Below are positions 59,000 through 64,000 of a DNA stretch of 64,000 nucleotides, in pieces. Both the position numbers and the translations under genes were made by a program. The notes below the pieces were generated by a model. That model saw only the letters and a list, made by a program, of their open reading frames with translations. It was not told the origin of the DNA and searched no databases. The stretch is from Bacillota bacterium. Its GTDB lineage: Bacteria > Bacillota > UBA4882 > UBA8346. The first letter of the stretch is position 1. Each line of letters starts with the position of its first letter. Location: positions 1 through 64,000 of the forward strand of contig JAEYRX010000032.1 of the NCBI GenBank assembly GCA_023435225.1. Reading direction: 5' to 3'.

Positions 59000-59899
59000 A
59001 TGTCGGAAATCACAATCAGTACCCTCAACTTAGCCAAAGAAGTGAAAAACAGCCTTATTAAAGAGATTCACTTTTTAAACCGGGAAGGTGTTAACGTTCG
59101 ATTTGCAGAAAAGGAAACCGATAAGTTTTACTTTTTGGATTGTACCGTAGATGAAGAAGATTCGGGAATACAAACAGCTCATGAAAAAATATTTAAGTAC
59201 TATTTGGCCAATATAATCACTGATTTATTGATGAACCCAATTACTAAAGAATACATAAACCGGATTGCTAAAAATAAATACCGTTTTTTGTCTCCCGCTG
59301 AGTTGAAAATAATTTTACAAAATGCCTATAATTTTCTAAATAATCTTCATGAGAATGGTGATATTGGATTAACCTTACACCGCCATAATCAAATTCTTTC
59401 CGAAGTCAGTCAATACCTTGATAACAATCAAAGTTTATTTTTAGAAGGTTTTTTACGATTTCGTCTTAAGGATTATTTTTCCGAACTAGAGCGTTCAGTA
59501 GATATTTCTATCGATAATTATCTGGTAGAACAGGAATACCATGAATTCATCCGGTTGCTACAGTATTTTGTGGAAGTTCAGGAACCCAGGATTGATGAAG
59601 TTCATGTCCTGATAAAAGATAAACAGAATTTTTTCCTTTTAGATGAAGAAAAGCAACCAATCGACCAACAACAGCTGCAAGGTGTATTGGCGGAATTTAA
59701 CCAAGATATTGACTATGAAGATTTGCTGTTAAGCGCTTTGATTACAATATCCCCTAGAATCTTGATTTTACATGTCCGTACCCGGATTGAAATTGTCGAG
59801 ACAATTATTAACGTTTTTCAAGATAGGGTTAGTATATGTAAAGGATGTCCTCTTTGCACTGATCAAGCTTCTAAAGCTCAAGTAAAACCTTTTATTTAG
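59000..59899 (+). CDS. ytxC: YtxC-like sporulation protein
   Basis: The 299-residue protein matches the YtxC family: an N-terminal region with YYLANIITDLLMNPITKEYINRI, a middle with FLRFRLKDYFSELERSVDISID, and an end with SALITISPRILILHV and CKGCPLC. YtxC is a sporulation-associated protein of unknown mechanism, and its presence supports an endospore-forming host. The ribosome site CGGAGGGG is good. A palindromic repeat begins right at its stop. Confidence 0.85.
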   Translation: MSEITISTLNLAKEVKNSLIKEIHFLNREGVNVRFAEKETDKFYFLDCTVDEEDSGIQTAHEKIFKYYLANIITDLLMNPITKEYINRIAKNKYRFLSPAELKIILQNAYNFLNNLHENGDIGLTLHRHNQILSEVSQYLDNNQSLFLEGFLRFRLKDYFSELERSVDISIDNYLVEQEYHEFIRLLQYFVEVQEPRIDEVHVLIKDKQNFFLLDEEKQPIDQQQLQGVLAEFNQDIDYEDLLLSALITISPRILILHVRTRIEIVETIINVFQDRVSICKGCPLCTDQASKAQVKPFI

Positions 59900-59994
59900 G
59901 GAAGCGCTGATTAAATCAAGTGACGATTTTGTGCTTAGCAAAATGCCTAATGCCGCATATTTGCTCGCACAAAATCGGATTAATCAGCGCTTCC
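59900..59994. repeat. 95-bp palindromic repeat, copy 1
   Basis: GGAAGCGCTGATTAA and TTAATCAGCGCTTCC are perfect 15-bp ends. Inside, CGATTTTGTGC pairs with GCACAAAATCG around AATGCCTAATGCCGCATATT. Copy 2 at 61164-61261 is almost identical. No coding capacity. Confidence 0.88.
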
Positions 59995-60029
59995 TTAGAC
60001 TAAGTAAGGACACGGTTTAAAACAAAGGA

Positions 60030-60105
60030 GACAGAAGTCGGAAGTGTAAGCGATTATATCATTATAATCACTTTCATTTATTCTGTCTTCTGATTTTTTT
60101 ATAAG
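60030..60105 (+). other. Hairpin with T-run, possible terminator
   Basis: AGACAGAAGTC (60030) and TCTGTCTTCTGA (60079-60090) pair imperfectly, followed by seven T. It may terminate transcripts from ytxC. Confidence 0.4.
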
Positions 60106-60225
60106 CAAAAATCGGGCCTCATTTTAGTCGAAAAATCGACTTGATTAACGGAATTTTTGTATTTTTTTGCAGGAAATATTATAGGATAATTAGAATATTT
60201 TAGTTTTATATTCACAATTGCTACT

Positions 60226-60583
60226 GGAAAATGCTATCGATGTTTGTCATCAAACAATAATTGGGCAGAAAGCCAAGCTCAACTGGAAAAAGTAAATGAT
60301 TATCCTGATGTAATTATTGCTGGTTGTGGAGGCGGCAGTAATTTTGCCGGGTTAACATTCCCCTTTGTTCATGATAAAATAGATTGGAAGGATGTTAAAA
60401 TTATCGCGATTGAACCTACCGTTTGTCCGACTTTAACAAAAGGTGTTTAAGCTTACGATTACGGTAGTACGGCAAAAATGCCTCTTAGGCGCTTATGATA
60501 TGTACTTAGCTGGAAAAATAGAAGACTATGCTTATCCGGTCGAAAAAGTCGCGGCATCCTTAAAAAAATTACTCGAGGTGTAA
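60226..60583 (+). pseudogene. Decayed TrpB2-like tryptophan synthase beta gene
   Basis: Three pieces in different frames align to the C-terminal half of TrpB2. DVCHQTIIGQKAK (60239 on) is followed by a frameshift and QLEKVNDYPDVIIAGCGGGS with NFAGLTFPF (60274 on) and IIAIEPTVCPTLT. After a stop and another shift come YDYGSTAKM and then YLAGKIEDYAYPVEK, ending at 60583. The N-terminal half, the PLP-Lys region and a segment before the C-terminus are missing, so it is non-functional. It lies between two near-identical palindromic repeats. Confidence 0.82.
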
Positions 60584-60586
60584 AAT

Positions 60587-61099
60587 TTGAATTTAGCCTG
60601 TTGGATAACTTCGATTCGTTTTATTTTAGCACCGTTGATATTCTGGCAATTGACCACTAAATCTACTGAAGGAATGATTTGGACCTTAAGTCTGTTATTT
60701 TTATCCGGTGCTACTGATGTATTGGACGGTTGGGTGGCTAGAGCCAGGAATGAGGTTAGTGAGTTAGGAAAAGCTTTGGATCCGTTGGCTGATAAATTAG
60801 TTATATTCTCAACTTTGCTGGGTTTAAGCTGGTGGGGATTACCTGCTTGGATGCTGGTGGTCTATTTTGTAAAAGAGACTATGCAGGTTCTAGCCGGAGT
60901 TTTTCTGCTAAAGAAGGTTAATCAATTAATCCCGGCTAATTGGTGGGGAAAATCCTCTACTGTTATCTTTTTCATCGGATTTGTAGGTTTTTTTTGGAAT
61001 CAATTCTTAGGAACATTAATGATTGGGGTCGCAATCTTGGTTTCCATTTATGCTTTATATACATATTACCAGGCTTATCTGCTGCTGAAAAAAGATTGA
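60587..61099 (+). CDS. CDP-alcohol phosphatidyltransferase
   Basis: This 170-residue membrane protein contains the full family motif in DVLDGWVARARNEVSELGKA then LDPLADK, with the Asp residues that bind CDP and metal. Its size and positively charged absence of extra domains fit PgsA-like phosphatidylglycerophosphate synthases, but other headgroups are possible. The start is TTG with GAGGTG upstream, located 3 bp behind the trpB2 remnant. Confidence 0.88.
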   Translation: MNLACWITSIRFILAPLIFWQLTTKSTEGMIWTLSLLFLSGATDVLDGWVARARNEVSELGKALDPLADKLVIFSTLLGLSWWGLPAWMLVVYFVKETMQVLAGVFLLKKVNQLIPANWWGKSSTVIFFIGFVGFFWNQFLGTLMIGVAILVSIYALYTYYQAYLLLKKD

Positions 61100-61163
61100 A
61101 CAAGATTTAACAATTAATTATTAATTATAATTTTAGTTATCGGACTAATTTTGATAACCCTAA

Positions 61164-61261
61164 GGAAGCGCTGATTAATTGAATGAGTGACGATTTTGCG
61201 CTTCGCAAAATGCCTAATGCCGCATATTTGCTCGCACAAAATCGGATTAATCAGCGCTTCC
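61164..61261. repeat. 98-bp palindromic repeat, copy 2
   Basis: It has the same 15-bp ends as copy 1 (GGAAGCGCTGATTAA and TTAATCAGCGCTTCC) and an identical right part (AATGCCTAATGCCGCATATT and onward). The differences are a 3-bp insertion near the left arm and two substitutions. The high identity points to recent spread. Confidence 0.88.
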
Positions 61262-61673
61262 CTAATTAAGTTAGCTAAATAATTTCTATATTTAGCTACA
61301 ACCTAAATATTCAGTTTTAAAACTGCTAAAGTAAACTAAAAATTCAATACCAGAGGTTTCAGCAATTTTTTCAATTGGTTTATAAATATGCCGCATTGTC
61401 ATCTAAAACACCTTTTTTAGAAAGCTTATTTTAAGTATATTACATAATTGTCTTAGCTGTCTATAATTTATATTAATAACTATGCTAATACTATAATAAT
61501 ATCAATTTATATATTATATACCATATTTCAGTCCCGCCTAAATACCGGATAAGGTTTTGATTTAGGTGTAAAATTTATACTCGATGGTTAACAAATAAAC
61601 AGGAAATTAGAAATAGGATTTTGAATATGTAGTACAATACTATTTTTAAGAAACCAAGAGTAAACGGTTAAAA
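61262..61673. other. AT-rich intergenic region
   Basis: No gene is supported in this 410-bp stretch. A 36-codon minus-strand frame (61292-61402) has no ribosome site. A possible promoter for the next gene has TTGAAT near 61620 and TACAAT near 61633. Confidence 0.45.
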
Positions 61674-61700
61674 ATGCGAAATAAGAAAAGGGGCGTTAAG

Positions 61701-62255
61701 ATGGAAGAACAGATTAAATTGGTTGCTGAACGGATTAAAGAAATGCGTAATATTTTAAAATTATCCATTGATGAAGTAGCCAAAGGGCTTGATATTTCCG
61801 CTCAAGTTTATGAAGGTTATGAAAGTGGGACGGTTGATATTCCGGTCGGGATATTAATTAAATTAGCCAAGCGTTATAAAATTGAATTGTCAACTTTAAT
61901 AACTGGAGATGCCCCACGGCTACATACATTTGAAGTGACCAGGAAAGATAGTGGTGTTTCGGTTGAACGCCGTCAAGATTATAAATATCAAAGTCTAGCC
62001 TATAATTTCATCCATAAAAAGGCAGAGCCTTTTTTGGTAACAGTAGCACCAGAACCTGCCGAAACCCCGGTTCATTTTAACAACCATCCGGGCCAAGAAT
62101 TTAATTACGTCTTAGAAGGGACCTTAAAAGTGGTAATTGGAAAGAATGAAATTATCCTCAATGAAGGGGATTCCTTATACTTCGACTCCAATGTTGGACA
62201 TGGTATGAAAGCTATAAACGGTAAACAGGCGAGTTTTTTAGCGATAGTGTTCTAG
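61701..62255 (+). CDS. XRE-family regulator with cupin domain
   Basis: This 184-residue protein has an N-terminal helix-turn-helix (about 8-62; SIDEVAKGLDISAQVYEGYESG) and a C-terminal cupin (about 105-184; HFNNHPGQEFNYVLEGTLKVVIG and NEGDSLYFDSNVGHGM). XRE-cupin regulators sense small metabolites. ATG 61701 has AAAAGGGG 7 nt upstream; the earlier in-frame ATG lies before this site. The AMP-dependent ligase gene follows, a pairing seen often in anaerobes. Confidence 0.88.
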   Translation: MEEQIKLVAERIKEMRNILKLSIDEVAKGLDISAQVYEGYESGTVDIPVGILIKLAKRYKIELSTLITGDAPRLHTFEVTRKDSGVSVERRQDYKYQSLAYNFIHKKAEPFLVTVAPEPAETPVHFNNHPGQEFNYVLEGTLKVVIGKNEIILNEGDSLYFDSNVGHGMKAINGKQASFLAIVF

Positions 62256-62354
62256 GGGCACGAGGCGTGAGCAAAAAATACAATACTTTAATATATGAAA
62301 GCGTTAACAAGTTTAGATAAATCTTGTTTAAATTTGCGGAGAGAGGTATAAAAA

Positions 62355-64000
62355 ATGATAGAAAAATACTTGACAAAAGTCGATTTTGATTCATATGAAG
62401 ATTTTCAACAGAATTTTAGAATTAATATACCGGAAAATTTTAATTTTTCTTACGATATTGTTGACGAATGGGCTGCTAAAGAACCTGAGAAAGTAGCAAT
62501 GATTTGGTGCAATGATAAAGGTGATGAAGCCAAGTTTACCTTTAAAGATATGAAGTTTTATAGTGATAAAGCCGCTAATTTTTTTCGCTCGGTCGGTATT
62601 AAGAAAGGCGACCCGGTAATGTTGATTTTAAAACGCCGTTATGAATGGTGGTTTTGTATTTTAGCTTTGCACAAAATCGGCGCTATCTGTATCCCGGCTA
62701 CTCATTTACTTAAAAAGAAAGATATTGTCTACCGGAATAATGCAGCCAGTGTCAAAATGGTTGTGGCGGTTGCCGGTGAGGAAGTTCTGGAACATATTGA
62801 TGATGCCGCTAATGAGTCTCCAACTTTGGTTGCCAAAGCGCTTGTCGGTGGTGTTCGTGAAGGTTGGATTAATTTTGATCAGGAGTTAACCAAAGCTGAC
62901 TCTAACTTTATCAAGCCTATCGGAGCGGAAATGCCCCGGAATAAAGATATTATGCTATTATACTTTACCTCCGGTACTACCGGTTATCCAAAGATGGTTC
63001 AACATAATTTTACTTATCCGCTGGGACATATTTTAACCGCCAAATACTGGCAATGCGTTCGCGAAAATAAGCTCCATCTTACTGTTTCCGATACCGGTTG
63101 GGCCAAATCAGTTTGGGGTAAGATATATGGACAATGGATCGCTGGTGCAGTAGTATTTGTTTACGATCATGATAAATTTACTCCTAAGGATATGTTAAAT
63201 ATAATTTCGAAATATAGTATTGCTACTTTTTGCGCCCCACCAACTATTTACCGCTATTTAATCAGGGAAGACCTCAAACAGTATAATCTTTCCAAACTGG
63301 AATACGCGGTAGTCGCCGGTGAACCTCTGAATCCCGAAGTATATAATCAATTTTTAGAGGCAACCGGGCTTAAACTAATGGAAGGATACGGCCAGACTGA
63401 ACTAACCGTTACTATGGCTACTTATCCTTGGATGGAGCCGCATCCCGGTTCAATGGGAAAACCGTCTCCGGGTTACGATATTGATATTATTGATGAAAAC
63501 GGTCGTTCTTGCGAGGTAGGGGAAATCGGTGAATTGGTTGTTAGGACTGATAAACGTACTCCGGCGGGGATGTTCGACGGTTATTACCGGGATCTGGAAT
63601 TGACTAACAAGGTTTGGCATGATGACATTTATCATACCGGTGACACTGCCTGGAAGGATGAAGAAGGTTTTTGCTGGTTCGTAGGACGGACCGACGATGT
63701 GATTAAGAGTTCAGGATACCGGATTGGACCGTTTGAGGTTGAGAGTGCTTTATTAGAACATCCGGCGGTTTTGGAATGTGCTATTACTGCTGTTCCGGAC
63801 CCAATGCGCGGACAAGTTGTCAAAGCCACTATAGTTTTAACTAAAAATTATGCTGCTAGTGAAGAATTGAAAGTGGAATTGCAGGAGCATGTTAAAACTG
63901 TAACTGCTCCATATAAATATCCCCGTATTATCGAATTTGTCACTGAACTACCAAAAACTATCAGCGGTAAAATTCGTCGGGTGGAGATTCGGGAAAAAGA
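62355..64000 (+). CDS. AMP-dependent acyl-CoA synthetase, cut by the window end
   Basis: The frame is open from ATG 62355 (AGAGAGGT upstream) to the last base, 548 codons. Motifs are the P-loop YFTSGTTGYPKM, A5 EGYGQTEL, A7 HTGDTAW and A8-like GRTDDVIKSSGYRIGPFEVE. Near the end, PKTISGKIRRVEIREK includes the catalytic Lys, so only a few residues are missing. The overall pattern fits medium-chain or short-chain acyl-CoA ligases that activate an acid with ATP and CoA. The XRE-cupin regulator just upstream probably controls it. Confidence 0.9.
   Translation, partial: MIEKYLTKVDFDSYEDFQQNFRINIPENFNFSYDIVDEWAAKEPEKVAMIWCNDKGDEAKFTFKDMKFYSDKAANFFRSVGIKKGDPVMLILKRRYEWWFCILALHKIGAICIPATHLLKKKDIVYRNNAASVKMVVAVAGEEVLEHIDDAANESPTLVAKALVGGVREGWINFDQELTKADSNFIKPIGAEMPRNKDIMLLYFTSGTTGYPKMVQHNFTYPLGHILTAKYWQCVRENKLHLTVSDTGWAKSVWGKIYGQWIAGAVVFVYDHDKFTPKDMLNIISKYSIATFCAPPTIYRYLIREDLKQYNLSKLEYAVVAGEPLNPEVYNQFLEATGLKLMEGYGQTELTVTMATYPWMEPHPGSMGKPSPGYDIDIIDENGRSCEVGEIGELVVRTDKRTPAGMFDGYYRDLELTNKVWHDDIYHTGDTAWKDEEGFCWFVGRTDDVIKSSGYRIGPFEVESALLEHPAVLECAITAVPDPMRGQVVKATIVLTKNYAASEELKVELQEHVKTVTAPYKYPRIIEFVTELPKTISGKIRRVEIREK

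Noticed and set aside
60244..60450. Small stand-alone gene of 68 codons
   Set aside because: It is the middle piece of a decayed trpB2-like gene, with matching sequence in other frames on both sides.
61292..61402. 36-codon minus-strand frame, faintly like the N-terminus of formate-tetrahydrofolate ligase
   Set aside because: The similarity is too weak, there is no ribosome site and no continuation of the gene.

Overview
The window looks like a chromosomal segment of an anaerobic, spore-forming Bacillota (Clostridia-like or a deeper relative). The evidence is moderately AT-rich DNA, strong GGAGG ribosome sites with frequent TTG starts, a YtxC-type sporulation gene, SpoIID/LytB-, SleB- and M23-type wall enzymes, a nif operon in the nifH-I1-I2-D-K-E-N-B order of anaerobes, hydroxyacyl-CoA dehydratase activase genes and several radical SAM enzymes. 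I cannot name the species. I see no phage, transposase, rRNA or CRISPR. Short palindromic and heptamer-type repeats occupy a large share of the intergenic DNA.

Layout. (1) 0.4-5.1 kb: an ArsM-like methyltransferase, a 35-residue Cys-rich peptide gene, a SPASM radical SAM protein fused to a DUF5714 domain, and a thioredoxin-thioredoxin reductase fusion. (2) 5.2-14.1 kb: metal and copper genes. These are a Cys-rich four-helix copper-storage protein, a DUF2318 protein, an HMA-SafE-cupredoxin protein interrupted by a 180-bp palindromic insert, an OmpR/histidine kinase pair, CopA and CopZ. (3) 14.2-15.9 kb: an ArsR regulator, a 32-residue CC peptide and an ArsP-like permease, with four matching palindromic operators. 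(4) 16-21 kb: sulfur assimilation (MetA of the acetyltransferase type, CysK, an Fe-S type Rrf2 regulator, LarE, MetY) with a shared operator motif. (5) 21.2-26.6 kb: TetR, three proteins of the 2-hydroxyacyl-CoA dehydratase/activase superfamily and an iron alcohol dehydrogenase. (6) 26.6-48.8 kb: mostly housekeeping, with wall hydrolases, an antiporter, HtrA, a MATE exporter, a DNA-repair-type radical SAM pair, lipase, RidA, RarD, a phosphoesterase, EVE and a rhomboid-like protein, plus several decayed gene remnants. (7) 49-58.5 kb: a molybdenum nitrogenase operon with both NifI PII-like regulators and a 2Fe-2S ferredoxin. (8) 58.6-64 kb: tRNA-Val, ytxC, a decayed trpB2-like gene lying between two near-identical palindromic repeats, a CDP-alcohol phosphatidyltransferase, an XRE-cupin regulator and an acyl-CoA ligase cut by the window end.

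Most interesting points. Four promoters share an exact architecture: two ATCTTCA-like boxes 11 bp apart, then 11 bp, then a -10. One drives a candidate ~68-nt RNA with an anti-Shine-Dalgarno-like tract, and two drive the DUF2318 and HMA-SafE-cupredoxin genes beside the two-component system. The 180-bp insert in the cupredoxin gene restores a 619-residue reading frame when removed, and a second copy of similar length lies near 43.9 kb. The ArsM / Cys-rich peptide / radical SAM-DUF5714 / Trx-TrxR cluster is a candidate peptide-modification or metalloid-handling system. The nif promoter carries a 19-bp inverted repeat flanking the core promoter and a third half-site inside it. All functions are read from sequence motifs only; no database search was run.
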